A program made the translations under genes and the position numbers. From Clostridium sp. Cult1 (lineage in GTDB: Bacteria; Bacillota; Clostridia; Tissierellales; Tepidimicrobiaceae), in assembly GCF_021655095.1 (NCBI RefSeq), contig NZ_PPXW01000001.1:1102480-1148031 (forward strand): a stretch of 45,552 bases of DNA, in the 5' to 3' direction. Positions 1 to 8,244 of this stretch are shown here, one piece after another (position 1 is the stretch's first letter; each line of letters starts with the position of its first letter). The notes under the pieces are model-generated. The model made no database searches. It saw only the letters and a program-made list of their open reading frames with translations, and was not told where the DNA came from.

Positions 1-640
1 CTGGTTTGAATAAAAATTCAAGTCCTTCTATTCCTCCTGATAGAGTAACAGATCTAATATCCAATATTATTATTAATACTAATAATAGAGGTATTAATAT
101 CTTGGAATACTTTTCAATTCCTTTTTCTACACCAGCAGCTACTATATAGGCAGTAATAGCCATAAAAATAATTTGCCAAATAATTGGTCTAATAGGATCA
201 GAAATGAATCCAGTAAAATAATCTCCAACTTCTCCAGCACTAAGGCCTGCAAATTTATTGCCAATAGCACTAAATATATATTCCAATGTCCATCCAGCTA
301 CAACGCCGTAAAATGATAAGATTAAAAAAGCCGCTCCTACTCCAAGAACTCCACTAATATACCACTTGCTTTTAGGTGCCAAAGTCTGATAAGACCCTAT
401 AGCATCTTTTTGTCCTTCTCTACCTATAATAAATTCAGCAATCATGACAGGAATACCTATTATTGCAACACATAACAAATAAACGACTAAAAATGCTCCT
501 CCTCCATATACTCCAGTAATATAGGGAAATCTCCAAATATTACCTAGCCCTACTGCAGAGCCTATAGCTGCGGCTAATAAACCAAAGCTACTTGCGAAGC
601 CTTCTCTCTTGACTTCGCCTTGCTTAACTCTGTTATCCAT
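1..640 (-). CDS. Sodium:neurotransmitter symporter family transporter, N-terminal part (runs off the window)
   Basis: This is the first ~213 codons of a multi-spanning membrane transporter; the 3' part lies beyond the window edge. The protein begins MDNRVKQGEVKREGFASSFG and continues with AAIGSAVGLGNIWRFPY, the hallmark first helix of the SNF (NSS/LeuT-like) family, whose unwound centre binds Na+ and substrate. Later hydrophobic segments include GGGAFLVVYLLCVAIIGIPVMI. Members import amino acids or related amines with sodium. The start ATG at 638-640 is preceded on the minus strand by an A-rich stretch containing GGGGGAATATTA, a good ribosome site. It is the last gene of the minus-strand series at this end, separated from the tRNA-Ser by about 180 bases. 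The substrate cannot be read from the sequence. Confidence 0.93.
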   Translation of the reverse strand, partial: MDNRVKQGEVKREGFASSFGLLAAAIGSAVGLGNIWRFPYITGVYGGGAFLVVYLLCVAIIGIPVMIAEFIIGREGQKDAIGSYQTLAPKSKWYISGVLGVGAAFLILSFYGVVAGWTLEYIFSAIGNKFAGLSAGEVGDYFTGFISDPIRPIIWQIIFMAITAYIVAAGVEKGIEKYSKILIPLLLVLIIILDIRSVTLSGGIEGLEFLFKP

Positions 641-782
641 TAATATTCCCCCTTTATATTTTAATTTTTTGATTATTAAGAATATAACCTTTTTATCGGG
701 AAATGTCAAGGAATATTCGGAATAGTCAAAATATTAACAAACTTATTGGAGTTTCTTTCTGCTTTCTGAAAATATAGAAAAT

Positions 783-808
783 AGTAAAACCTAGCCAAAG
801 GCTAGGTT
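783..808 (-). terminator. Rho-independent terminator after tRNA-Ser
   Basis: A 9-bp stem (788-796 with 800-808, loop AAA) built on CCTAGCC/GGCTAGG lies just downstream of the tRNA-Ser on the minus strand and is followed by a short T-rich stretch. It probably ends the transcript carrying tRNA-Ser. Confidence 0.7.
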
Positions 809-820
809 AGATAATAGATA

Positions 821-912
821 TGGCGGAGAGAGAGGGATTCGAACCCTCGGTACAGGATAGCCTGTACAGTGGTTTTCGAGACCACCACCTTCAACCTCTC
901 GGACATCTCTCC
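821..912 (-). tRNA. tRNA-Ser (anticodon CGA)
   Basis: Read on the minus strand, the 92-nt sequence folds into a class II tRNA. The acceptor stem GGAGAGA pairs with TCTCTCC, followed by discriminator G and an encoded CCA. The anticodon loop CTCGAAA gives anticodon CGA (reads UCG). There is a long variable arm (TGTACAGGCTATCCTGTAC) typical of serine tRNAs, and a normal T arm with GGTTCGAATCC. Confidence 0.97.
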
Positions 913-958
913 GGAATTTTTGAAATGTAATGTTAGAAATAAAACAAAATATATTAGA

Positions 959-1408
959 TCACTTACTTCTTATTTGTTTAAAAAAACTGGTAAGTATACT
1001 ACTACATTTATCTTCTAATATTCCAAACTCTACTTCTACTTTATGATTAAAATAAGGGTTATCTAATAAATTGATTACAGAGCCACAGCAACCTCTTTTA
1101 GAATCTTTTGCCCCTATTACTAAGCGTTCTATTCTAGAGTTTATTATGGCCCCTGCACACATGCTACAAGGCTCTAAAGTAACATACATGGTACAGCCTA
1201 CTAATCGCCATCCGCCTAAATAATTGCTGGCTTCTCTAATAGCAATTATTTCAGCATGTGCAGTAGGATCTTTCAATGTCTCCCTCTTGTTATATCCTTT
1301 GCTTATTACCTTACCATCATGAACAATAACAGCACCTACTGGTACTTCATAGGTGCTAAAGGCTTTGCATGCTTCTTCTAATGCTAAACCCATATATATT
1401 TCATCCAT
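959..1408 (-). CDS. tadA: tRNA-specific adenosine deaminase TadA
   Basis: 149 aa, a normal length for TadA. The enzyme deaminates A34 to inosine in the anticodon of tRNA-Arg(ACG). The zinc site of the cytidine/deoxycytidylate deaminase fold is intact: the HAE motif (His and catalytic Glu) near residues 51-53, and PCSMCAGA around residues 80-87 providing the two Cys ligands. The start ATG at 1406-1408 has GGTGATC upstream. It sits between two tRNA genes (Ser and Arg), which suits a tRNA-modifying enzyme, although this is a common arrangement in Clostridia. A guanine deaminase or other CDA-fold enzyme is less likely given the length and the LEPCSMCAGAI context. Confidence 0.95.
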   Translation of the reverse strand: MDEIYMGLALEEACKAFSTYEVPVGAVIVHDGKVISKGYNKRETLKDPTAHAEIIAIREASNYLGGWRLVGCTMYVTLEPCSMCAGAIINSRIERLVIGAKDSKRGCCGSVINLLDNPYFNHKVEVEFGILEDKCSSILTSFFKQIRSK

Positions 1409-1429
1409 AAATGATCACCAAATAAAATA

Positions 1430-1506
1430 TGGTGCACCCGAGAGGAGTCGAACCCCCGACACACGCCTTAGGAGGGCGCTGCTCTATCCTTCTGAGCTAC
1501 GGATGC
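1430..1506 (-). tRNA. tRNA-Arg (anticodon CCT)
   Basis: The minus strand gives a 77-nt cloverleaf. The acceptor stem GCATCCG pairs with CGGGTGC (one G-T pair), with discriminator A and encoded CCA. The anticodon loop CTCCTAA has anticodon CCT, reading AGG arginine codons. The T arm is GGGGGTTCGACTCC-like. It lies 21 bases upstream of tadA. Confidence 0.96.
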
Positions 1507-1599
1507 ACATCGAGTACTCACGTTAATATATTTTACAACATTTTTTTGCAGTTGTCAATATAGCCAAGCTGCAAGTTTATACCTAGATTCCATTAGGTT

Positions 1600-2793
1600 T
1601 TATTGATATGCTGAATAGAGTTTATTAAATATACTGATAAAGAAAACTTTTATACTTCTCAAAATCCTAATAATTAAATTTTCTTTTTTTACACCTTTAT
1701 GAACTATCAAGTCTATTTCATCCAATATTTCACCATTGATGGATAAAATTAATTTCCCGACTTTATCCATGGGTTTTAGTGGTAACTTTAAATTCTCATC
1801 TATTAATACATCCTTGTCTATATGGTTTCCATTATTAATAATTTTACTAAACTTTTTAGAAGGGTATATCTCTATTTCTTTATCTTTGCTCTTAGGCATA
1901 TAAACCATGCCGATAGGAGCATTTTCATTGGCTAATATTTTTTTAGAATAATTCTTAAGTCCATATAGAACTAATTTCTCACTTATTTCTTTCCTTTTCT
2001 CTTCACTTTTAGTTCCCATTACTATAGAAATTAATCTTAAATCTTCAGTTTCTATATAATCTCCTTCAATATTAATAGTTGATACTAGACAATGACCTGC
2101 TTTATTTGTAAATCCTGTCTTTAGCCCATCAATACCTTTTATTTCATTTAATAATGGGTTAGTGTTTTCTTCTTTATAATCTCTATCAACCAATTCTATA
2201 TATGGTATAGTAGTTATAGATAATACTTCTGGATATCTATTTATTATATATCTAGATAGTTTAAATATATCTTCAGTACTCATCTTATTTTGAAAGTCTC
2301 CTTCTGGTAAACCAGTAGAATTTACAAAAAAAGCACTGTCTAATCCAATTTTTATAGCTTCATCGTTCATTATTTGGACAAAAGCTTCTTCTGTTCCAGC
2401 CACATATTTGGCTAAAGCATAGACAGCATCGTTAGCAGAAACTACTAGGGCTGCTTTTAATAGTTCATCTACAGTAAATACCTCTCCTACCTCTAATTTT
2501 AAGCTGGATCCCTTTATATTAGGTACATCTTCATCTATATAGACTTTATCATCTAATGATATTAAACCCCTTTCAACATGTTCCATAACTATTAAATAGG
2601 ACATTAATTTACTTATACTAGCAATTTCTATAGGTTCTATAATATTGTATTCCTCCAGTATTTCTCCTGTTTCATAATCTCCTAATAGATAAGCCCTTAC
2701 TTCTTCTTCAATACCAACAGAAGCTACAACTATGGAGTTTAATATTAATATAAATAATAAAGATAAAATAATTCCTTTGAAAACTTTTTTCAT
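1600..2793 (-). CDS. D-alanyl-D-alanine carboxypeptidase (PBP5/DacF type)
   Basis: 397 aa, exported. It has an N-terminal signal peptide (MKKVFKG followed by ~18 hydrophobic residues) and then a peptidase S11 domain. The three serine-acyltransferase motifs are visible: SISK (SxxK, nucleophile Ser, near residue 59), SAN (SxN, near residue 119) and KTG (near residue 226). A C-terminal beta-rich domain and a terminal hydrophobic/amphipathic segment (ILRSIKVFFISIFNKLY) would anchor it to the membrane. Such enzymes trim the terminal D-Ala of peptidoglycan pentapeptides; DacF-like members act in growth or sporulation. The SD AAAAAGGGGAAAA precedes the ATG at 2793. It is a single gene, with tRNA-Arg downstream. 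Confidence 0.93.
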   Translation of the reverse strand: MKKVFKGIILSLLFILILNSIVVASVGIEEEVRAYLLGDYETGEILEEYNIIEPIEIASISKLMSYLIVMEHVERGLISLDDKVYIDEDVPNIKGSSLKLEVGEVFTVDELLKAALVVSANDAVYALAKYVAGTEEAFVQIMNDEAIKIGLDSAFFVNSTGLPEGDFQNKMSTEDIFKLSRYIINRYPEVLSITTIPYIELVDRDYKEENTNPLLNEIKGIDGLKTGFTNKAGHCLVSTINIEGDYIETEDLRLISIVMGTKSEEKRKEISEKLVLYGLKNYSKKILANENAPIGMVYMPKSKDKEIEIYPSKKFSKIINNGNHIDKDVLIDENLKLPLKPMDKVGKLILSINGEILDEIDLIVHKGVKKENLIIRILRSIKVFFISIFNKLYSAYQ

Positions 2794-2916
2794 AACGATT
2801 TTCCCCTTTTTTTATTTATTATTGGCTTTTAATGAATATAAAAGAGTAACAATTATAACCTCCTATCTATATAATATATTAGGCTAAATACAAGATTATT
2901 AAAAGGAGGTTTTAAC

Positions 2917-3030
2917 ATGACTGATCTACAGAGAAGAGGCGGTTTCTGGGATGGTGACGATTCTAGTTTACTATTTTTCTTCCTGCTATTAGTAATACTA
3001 TTTGGCGGATTTGGCGGTAAGAGATATTAA
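2917..3030 (+). CDS. Small hydrophobic protein, 37 aa (YjcZ-like glycine/phenylalanine-rich)
   Basis: An opposite-strand gene with an ideal ribosome site (AAAAGGAGGT, 6 bases before ATG) encodes a 37-residue peptide. It has a charged N terminus, MTDLQRRGGFWDGDDSS, then one strongly hydrophobic span (LLFFFLLLVILFGGFGG) and a basic end, KRY. The layout resembles the tiny YjcZ-type sporulation-associated membrane proteins of Firmicutes, but the match is by overall look only. A terminator follows at once, so it is probably a monocistronic gene. Function unknown. Confidence 0.75.
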   Translation: MTDLQRRGGFWDGDDSSLLFFFLLLVILFGGFGGKRY

Positions 3031-3039
3031 GACTAAAAT

Positions 3040-3065
3040 GGAGGGTAATGAACCCTCCGTTTTTA
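3040..3065 (+). terminator. Terminator of the 37-aa protein gene
   Basis: The stem GGAGGGT/ACCCTCC (3040-3046 with 3052-3058, loop AATGA) is followed by GTTTTTA on the plus strand. The T-run reaches into the last codons of the convergent metallopeptidase gene, so the two transcripts converge here. Confidence 0.85.
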
Positions 3066-4553
3066 TTTACCATAGAGCCATATATTAGTTTTATCCTTAA
3101 AAGATGTATTTGTTACTTCTTCACAAATTTTTATAAAGTCTTCTGTTGTTCCATTATAAAACTTATATTTATTATAATACTTACTTAATATGTCGTATAA
3201 TGTTTCCATTCCAAATTCCTCTTTTATATTATTTAGAAAAATAGCCCCTTTAACATATACCAATAATCCATAATCATCCCATCCTTTGAAATCAGCTAAT
3301 GATTTGACTATAGCATCAGAGACTATATATTCTTTCCCATATTCATAAGGTATTTTACAGGTATAATTATAGTAGTTTCGGCCTTCCTTTTCCCCATATT
3401 TATTATTAATGTATATTACCTCAGAATAGGTGGCTAAAGATTCGTCTAACCAAGCTTCATCTATTTGATCATTGCCAACAACACCATACCACCACTGATG
3501 AGCTGTTTCATGAACTATTACTTTTTCTAAAGGATCTTTAAAATTTGGACTATAATAATCTTTGCTTATAAAGACAATACCTGGATATTCCATACCAGTA
3601 GGAAATTCAGTCATCACTATAGAATAGACTCCATAGGGGTATTTACCAAATAGTTCATTGAATATTTTTATACTATCCTTCCCCACTTCTAAAGCATAAT
3701 CTGCTATATTAGGTTTATCTTCTAGAGCATAAACTCTGATTATAGTATCTCCTATATGGGATTCCTTTGTTAAAAAATTAGGACTAGCTACCCAGGCAAA
3801 ATCCCTAATCAGTTTTCCTTCAATTTCATAGATCTTTTTATTGCCTTTTACCTTTTCAGAAAGAATATTGCCGCTAGCTGCAACTATTATATCTTTAGGC
3901 ACAGTAATGGTTATATGATAACTACTAATATTACTATAGAAGGGATCTCCTAGACTATAATAAGGATCAAGGTTCCACCCTGATTCATCATATACACAGG
4001 CTATTGGATACCAATTGCCAAAATTATATACATTTTCTCCAAATCCAAATCTATCCACATTCATCGGAAGTTTAACATTAAATTTAATTTCTATTTCGAC
4101 TTTTTCTCTGGACTTTAAAATGCTTGGTAAATTCAATTTTAAGATGGTATCTCCTATTCCACCTATCCTATAATCTATTTCTTTTTTCCCTATTTTTATT
4201 TTTTCTATCTCCATATGGCCTGGTATGAACTTATCTTTGGATAAGTTTTGCCCATCAAATAGTATCGGAGCTGTTTCTGTAGACTTATAAGCATTAGGGT
4301 AGAGATGAAAAAATACTTTATCTAAATCTTTTCCCGTATTATTCACATATGTTACCTTTTGATGGGCTGAATAAACCCTATTAACTGGATCAAAATCTAC
4401 CTTTATATTATAATGATCTATCTCATTTAAATCAATACCATTATAATCCTCTACTACTAAAGTTGGAATCTGGGTAGGACTCCCTGAACAACCAGATAAA
4501 CTGACGATTAAGGCAAATATTAATATGATAGATATGCCCTTTTTAATTCTCAA
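3063..4553 (-). CDS. M1-family zinc metallopeptidase, lipoprotein
   Basis: 496 aa. The N terminus carries a lipoprotein signal with lipobox LSGC (Cys22), so the protein is predicted to be anchored outside the membrane. The middle contains an M1 aminopeptidase-type N-terminal beta domain, then the gluzincin site HETAHQWW followed after 18 residues by the third ligand in DESLATYSE. A preceding GMEYPGIV segment corresponds to the family's GAMEN-like exopeptidase loop, so aminopeptidase activity on external peptides is likely. The ERAP-like C-terminal helical domain is short. The start is TTG at 4553 behind GGAGGTGGAAAT. Its 3' end overlaps the T-run of the facing small gene. Confidence 0.9.
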   Translation of the reverse strand: MRIKKGISIILIFALIVSLSGCSGSPTQIPTLVVEDYNGIDLNEIDHYNIKVDFDPVNRVYSAHQKVTYVNNTGKDLDKVFFHLYPNAYKSTETAPILFDGQNLSKDKFIPGHMEIEKIKIGKKEIDYRIGGIGDTILKLNLPSILKSREKVEIEIKFNVKLPMNVDRFGFGENVYNFGNWYPIACVYDESGWNLDPYYSLGDPFYSNISSYHITITVPKDIIVAASGNILSEKVKGNKKIYEIEGKLIRDFAWVASPNFLTKESHIGDTIIRVYALEDKPNIADYALEVGKDSIKIFNELFGKYPYGVYSIVMTEFPTGMEYPGIVFISKDYYSPNFKDPLEKVIVHETAHQWWYGVVGNDQIDEAWLDESLATYSEVIYINNKYGEKEGRNYYNYTCKIPYEYGKEYIVSDAIVKSLADFKGWDDYGLLVYVKGAIFLNNIKEEFGMETLYDILSKYYNKYKFYNGTTEDFIKICEEVTNTSFKDKTNIWLYGK

Positions 4554-4644
4554 ATTTCCACCTCCAAGTATATTCCTTTTCTATTATATTCTATATTTTA
4601 AATGAAATATTATAACCTATATAATAAGATTAGAATCCTATAGA

Positions 4645-4680
4645 ATAAAAAAAGAACTCTTATAAAAAAGAGTTCTTTTA
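4645..4680 (-). terminator. Terminator downstream of serS (probably bidirectional)
   Basis: A 10-bp stem AAAGAACTCT/AGAGTTCTTT (4651-4660 with 4669-4678) is flanked by T-runs on both strands. It lies about 25 bases after the serS stop codon. Confidence 0.85.
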
Positions 4681-4704
4681 TGATCATAATCTATTTTATT
4701 GACT

Positions 4705-5979
4705 TTATCTTCCTATTCGTTCTAAATTTTTAGCATATGGTCTTAATGCTTCTGGAATTATTATGCTACCATCTTCTTGTTGATAGTTTTCCAATAAAGC
4801 TGCTAATGTCCTACCTACTGCCAACCCAGAACCATTTAGTGTATGAACATACTCTACCTTATTATTGTCTTTCCTTCGATATCTTAAATTGGCTCGTCTA
4901 GCCTGATAGTCTTGAAAATTACTACAGGACGAAATTTCCACATATCTACCATAGCTAGGCATCCATACCTCTAAATCGTAAGTTTTTGCTGACGAAAATC
5001 CTAAATCTCCTGTGCTAAGCATTACTACCCTATAAGGTAATCCTAATCTTTGTAAAATTTCCTCTGCATTATTTGTAAGTTTTTCTAATTCATCGTAAGA
5101 GTCCTCTGGTAAAGAAAACTTGACTAATTCTACTTTGTCAAATTGATGATTCCTTATTAAACCTCTAGTATCCCTTCCAGCAGAACCTGCTTCTTGTCTA
5201 AAACAGGGTGTATATGCAGTAAAATATATAGGAAGCATATCTTCTTCTAATATCTCATCCCTATATATATTGGTAAGGGGTACTTCTGCAGTTGGTACTA
5301 GAAAATAATCTTTACTTGGAATATAGAACATATCCTCTTCAAATTTAGGTAATTGACCAGTACCTATCATACTATCCCTATTTACCATAAATGGAGTTGA
5401 AACTTCAGTATATCCATGGTCCGTCGTATGCATATCAATCATAAAGTTGATTAGAGCTCTCTCAAGTAATGCTCCAGCTCCCTTAAATAAGGAAAACCTA
5501 GCTCCAGTTAGTTTAGAAGCCCTTTCAAAATCTAAAATATCTAGATCAGAACCTATATCCCAGTGGGCTTTTGGTTCAAAATCAAAATTTGTAGGTTCTC
5601 CCCATTTTCGAATTTCTATATTGTCTTCATCTGTCTTACCCTCTATAACTGACTCATGAGGAGTATTTGGAATATGGAGTAACAAATCCTTCAATTCTAA
5701 ATCTATATCCTTCACTTCTGCATCCATTTCTTTTATTTTAGATGATAATTCTTTCATTTCTGTCAATAGGGCTGAGGGGTCTTTGCCCTCCTTCTTTAGT
5801 TTTGGAATTTCCTTTGATACAGAGTTCTGTTTAGACTTCATTCCTTCAACTTCAGCTAATAGACTTCTCCTTTTTTCATCTAGTTCTAATACTTTGTCAA
5901 TAGGATAATCTCCATGCCTCTTTTCTAAGGCTTTTACCACTTCTTCTGGATTTTTTCTAATTCTTCTAATGTCCAACAT
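4705..5979 (-). CDS. serS: Seryl-tRNA synthetase
   Basis: 424 aa from the chosen ATG ([14 protein letters not shown]). It charges tRNA-Ser with serine in the cytoplasm. An N-terminal coiled-coil tRNA-binding arm spans about residues 25-105. The class II catalytic core follows, with motif 2 ([21 protein letters not shown]) and motif 3 ([18 protein letters not shown]). A longer reading would start five codons upstream at a TTG, but that TTG overlaps the ribosome site GGAGGCGATAGAT. The ATG at 5979 has ideal spacing and the usual family N terminus. It is controlled by the T-box leader just upstream and ended by the hairpin at 4645-4680. Confidence 0.98.
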   Translation of the reverse strand: MLDIRRIRKNPEEVVKALEKRHGDYPIDKVLELDEKRRSLLAEVEGMKSKQNSVSKEIPKLKKEGKDPSALLTEMKELSSKIKEMDAEVKDIDLELKDLLLHIPNTPHESVIEGKTDEDNIEIRKWGEPTNFDFEPKAHWDIGSDLDILDFERASKLTGARFSLFKGAGALLERALINFMIDMHTTDHGYTEVSTPFMVNRDSMIGTGQLPKFEEDMFYIPSKDYFLVPTAEVPLTNIYRDEILEEDMLPIYFTAYTPCFRQEAGSAGRDTRGLIRNHQFDKVELVKFSLPEDSYDELEKLTNNAEEILQRLGLPYRVVMLSTGDLGFSSAKTYDLEVWMPSYGRYVEISSCSNFQDYQARRANLRYRRKDNNKVEYVHTLNGSGLAVGRTLAALLENYQQEDGSIIIPEALRPYAKNLERIGR

Positions 5980-6006
5980 ATCTATCGCCTCCAATCATTA
6001 TTAATT

Positions 6007-6205
6007 AAAAAAACTCTCAATCCCTAAATAGTTAGGGACGAGAGTATTCCCGCGTTGCCACCCTAGTTAACCTTTTGGTTCACTCTTGGTATTAAAAAGC
6101 TCAGGGCTGGATTCAATAACTAGCCTTACCAATTTCCACCTACCATTGGCTCTCTAAGAAGACTTCATTATCTACTAGGTCCCTTCATAGCACTATATGA
6201 ATTTT
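6007..6205 (-). promoter_or_regulatory. T-box riboswitch leader of serS (candidate Ser specifier UCC)
   Basis: The minus strand carries the canonical T-box sequence AGGGTGGCAACGCGGG at 6049-6064. It is followed by a strong terminator, ACTCTCGTCCCTAAC/AGGGATTGAGAGT plus seven T's (6007-6045). The upstream part contains stem I elements, including GGTAGGTGG-like distal-loop sequence. A plausible specifier loop reads GAATCCA, with UCC (serine) at 6109-6111. Known mechanism: uncharged tRNA-Ser pairs with the specifier and with the T-box bulge and favours the antiterminator, so serS is expressed when serine charging is low. The T-box and terminator are certain; the specifier position is my reading. 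Confidence 0.95.
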
Positions 6206-6212
6206 AATAAGT

Positions 6213-6241
6213 AGTATATCACATTTTCAAAAAATTATCAA
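6213..6241 (-). promoter_or_regulatory. serS promoter
   Basis: On the minus strand TTGATA (6236-6241) and TATACT (6213-6218) are separated by exactly 17 bases, a good sigma-A promoter placed just before the T-box leader. Its -35 box lies inside the 3' arm of the preceding cluster terminator. Confidence 0.75.
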
Positions 6242-6278
6242 TTATTTATAGATAAAATTATTATCTATGATAATTTTT
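6229..6278 (-). terminator. Terminator at the end of the radical SAM cluster
   Basis: Nested inverted repeats: AAAAATTATCA (6230-6240) with TGATAATTTTT (6268-6278), and inside them TAGATAA (6249-6255) with TTATCTA (6261-6267). On the minus strand the hairpin begins about ten bases after the last cluster gene and ends in a T-run. It overlaps the serS -35 element. Confidence 0.7.
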
Positions 6279-6288
6279 GTAATAATTG

Positions 6289-7275
6289 CTATAAAATGCA
6301 GCTGGTTTTGGCTTGTTCTTTATATCCTAATATTTTTAATATATATTTATATATATTTTCATCATTAAGTATTAGGCTGCATAAATGACAACTATGGGTG
6401 AATTCAATATCTTTTAATTCATCAATAAAAGGACTTTCAGAAATAAGTTTGCCTAGACCTTGTGGTCCCCAACGGTCTATAAAATTAAATAGTGGATTAG
6501 AATCCCTATTTGCAATAATTGTATCATATGATTCTTTCTTCAAGTTTCCTAAAAATAAAAAACCCGTTTTATTACCTAAAGTTGCATTACAACAGGAATA
6601 AACCCTTCCTGCACTATCAATGTGGTGATCCCTTATTTCACAATAATTAGGCAATAAGTTTAAATCGTTTAGATATTTAAACTTTTCAATTGTTAATTTA
6701 GTAGCTGCACCCCAAGGAAACATTGGTGAAACCACAATGTGAACATTATCCTTTTTGAAATGTTTATATATCTTTTCAATTCTTTCTCCTTCTTCTTTGC
6801 TAGCAGCTGTTATATTGATTGTAATTGCAATACCTAATTTTAAACAGGCTCTAACTAAATTATAGATAATTTCTTTATCAATGAATTCAAGATGATATAT
6901 ATCTGAGCTAGCAATTATACAATTTAATCCTGGAAAGCTTTTTAATATATCTTCAGCCTTCTCTTCTGTTGAAGCCCAATAACCATTGGTAACTACTGTT
7001 GTTATTAAACCTACCTTACTTCCATGATATATATAAGTTCTTAAACTTTTTTGTAAAAAAGGCTCTCCTCCAACAAAGACAATATGTTTTGATTCACGGG
7101 AATTTGCTATCATGGATATCCAATTTATAATTTCCTGTGGATCTGGATCAGGTAACACAGTTCCATCTCTCTCTGAACAATGTCTACATTTAATATTGCA
7201 TTTATCAGTTATACTTATATAGACTGAACTAAAAGACTTTGCAAATTTTTTATAAAAATCTTTGTCCTTTTCGAT
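6289..7275 (-). CDS. Radical SAM protein, CRHC type (last gene of the cluster; unusual start)
   Basis: 328 aa if translation begins at ATC (7273-7275), seven bases after the ribosome site AAGGGGG. The iron-sulfur motif C-N-I-K-C-R-H-C is at residues 26-33, preceded by SSVYISITDK. The GGE motif (VGGEPF), a central CC and a C-terminal CHLC follow, suggesting one or more auxiliary clusters. The first ordinary start codon in frame (GTG at 7158) comes after the CxxxCxxC and would destroy the active site. An in-frame TAA at 7288-7290 blocks extension. It is clearly paralogous to the gene at 21860-22846, sharing VYISIT..CN..CRHC, GGEPF, SSD.YHLE and GP.G. Either a non-AUG start or a one-base error in the G5 tract (7282-7287 region) explains the 5' end. 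The reaction is unknown. Confidence 0.8.
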   Translation of the reverse strand: MEKDKDFYKKFAKSFSSVYISITDKCNIKCRHCSERDGTVLPDPDPQEIINWISMIANSRESKHIVFVGGEPFLQKSLRTYIYHGSKVGLITTVVTNGYWASTEEKAEDILKSFPGLNCIIASSDIYHLEFIDKEIIYNLVRACLKLGIAITINITAASKEEGERIEKIYKHFKKDNVHIVVSPMFPWGAATKLTIEKFKYLNDLNLLPNYCEIRDHHIDSAGRVYSCCNATLGNKTGFLFLGNLKKESYDTIIANRDSNPLFNFIDRWGPQGLGKLISESPFIDELKDIEFTHSCHLCSLILNDENIYKYILKILGYKEQAKTSCIL

Positions 7276-7314
7276 TTCTATACCCCCTTAAGTAAGAGTT
7301 TCATATTGAATTCT

Positions 7315-8205
7315 TTAATAACCAAACTCATCCCATCCATATAGATCAATATATCCTCTAAAAACACCACCGCATTCCTCAATATAATTGCATTTTCTAC
7401 ATACTTTTCCCTTTGTCTTTAATTTATTCGTAAACTCTGAGAAGTCATCAACTACTTTATCTCCATAAAACATTTTGTAATTTGACCATTTTAGCTGATA
7501 ATTCTCATAACCTTTAATTCTACAGAATGGAAAAACATCGAAGGTCAATCCTTTCTTTGCTCCAAGCACCTTTTCAAAAGCCTCCGCAACATACTCATCT
7601 ACTTCAGTAAAAGTTGGCGTTACCATCTTCATATTTCTAGCAGCTGTTCCTATATTTCTTAAGGCGGAAATATTGATATGGTCTACATCTAATTCGATTA
7701 ACATCTCTACTATTTCTGGTAACTGATGATAGTTTAGCTTATTAACTACTGTGTTGGTTCTAACGGGCATATTATTCTTCTTCAAATTCTTTATTGTTTT
7801 AATTATCTTATCAAAGCTTCCATCCACCAAAGATATACTATCTTGTACCTCTGAACTGGCTCCATGTATTGATATAATGAAATAATTTACTCCATTATCT
7901 AATGTTCTTTTCAAAAATTCAGTATCTGATAGATTAGAACCATTGGTTTCAATAATTACTCTGCTAAAATTATAGGACTTTATCTTCTCTAAGATCTCAA
8001 AAAAGTCTTTTCTAACTGTAGGTTCTCCTCCCCAAAGTGCTACACCTTCATAATTATTTGTTTTATTCATATCTAATATTTTAAATATATCTTCTAATAT
8101 TATGCTTTCACCTTTTTTAGATGGGTTATCTACAGAACAAAATATACATTTATAGTTACATATATCGGTTAGATAAATACCCATAACATCACTTGGTATA
8201 TCCAC
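7315..8205 (-). CDS. Radical SAM protein with C-terminal YGWDEF signature (copy 1)
   Basis: 296 aa. The MoaA-type N terminus has C-N-Y-K-C-I-F-C at residues 17-24 and WGGEPT for SAM binding. The end carries a short Cys-rich segment, CRKCNYIEECGG, followed by YIDLYGWDEFGY, which probably binds an auxiliary iron-sulfur cluster. It is paralogous to 20021-20917, sharing VDHINISA, R/K-G-YE-YQ, CGGV and YGWDEF. The start is GTG (8203-8205) after AGGAAAGGGGGG at 8-base spacing. It is followed closely by the CRHC-type enzyme; the other YGWDEF copy is also near a CRHC copy. The substrate is unknown; peptide or sugar-linked chemistry is inferred from context. Confidence 0.9.
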   Translation of the reverse strand: MDIPSDVMGIYLTDICNYKCIFCSVDNPSKKGESIILEDIFKILDMNKTNNYEGVALWGGEPTVRKDFFEILEKIKSYNFSRVIIETNGSNLSDTEFLKRTLDNGVNYFIISIHGASSEVQDSISLVDGSFDKIIKTIKNLKKNNMPVRTNTVVNKLNYHQLPEIVEMLIELDVDHINISALRNIGTAARNMKMVTPTFTEVDEYVAEAFEKVLGAKKGLTFDVFPFCRIKGYENYQLKWSNYKMFYGDKVVDDFSEFTNKLKTKGKVCRKCNYIEECGGVFRGYIDLYGWDEFGY

Positions 8206-8244
8206 TTAAGCTACCCCCCTTTCCTAATATTGATACAAGAAGTA

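Noticed and set aside
5447-5659. Plus-strand open frame inside serS
   Set aside because: It lies wholly inside serS on the other strand with no ribosome site or recognisable product.
6289-7158. Shorter version of the last radical SAM gene starting at GTG 7158
   Set aside because: It would omit the CNIKCRHC cluster motif that is intact in the same frame upstream, and it has no ribosome site.
6289-7290. Calling the last radical SAM gene a pseudogene
   Set aside because: All motifs are intact in one frame after the TAA and a ribosome site is present, so a non-standard start or small sequence error is more likely than decay.
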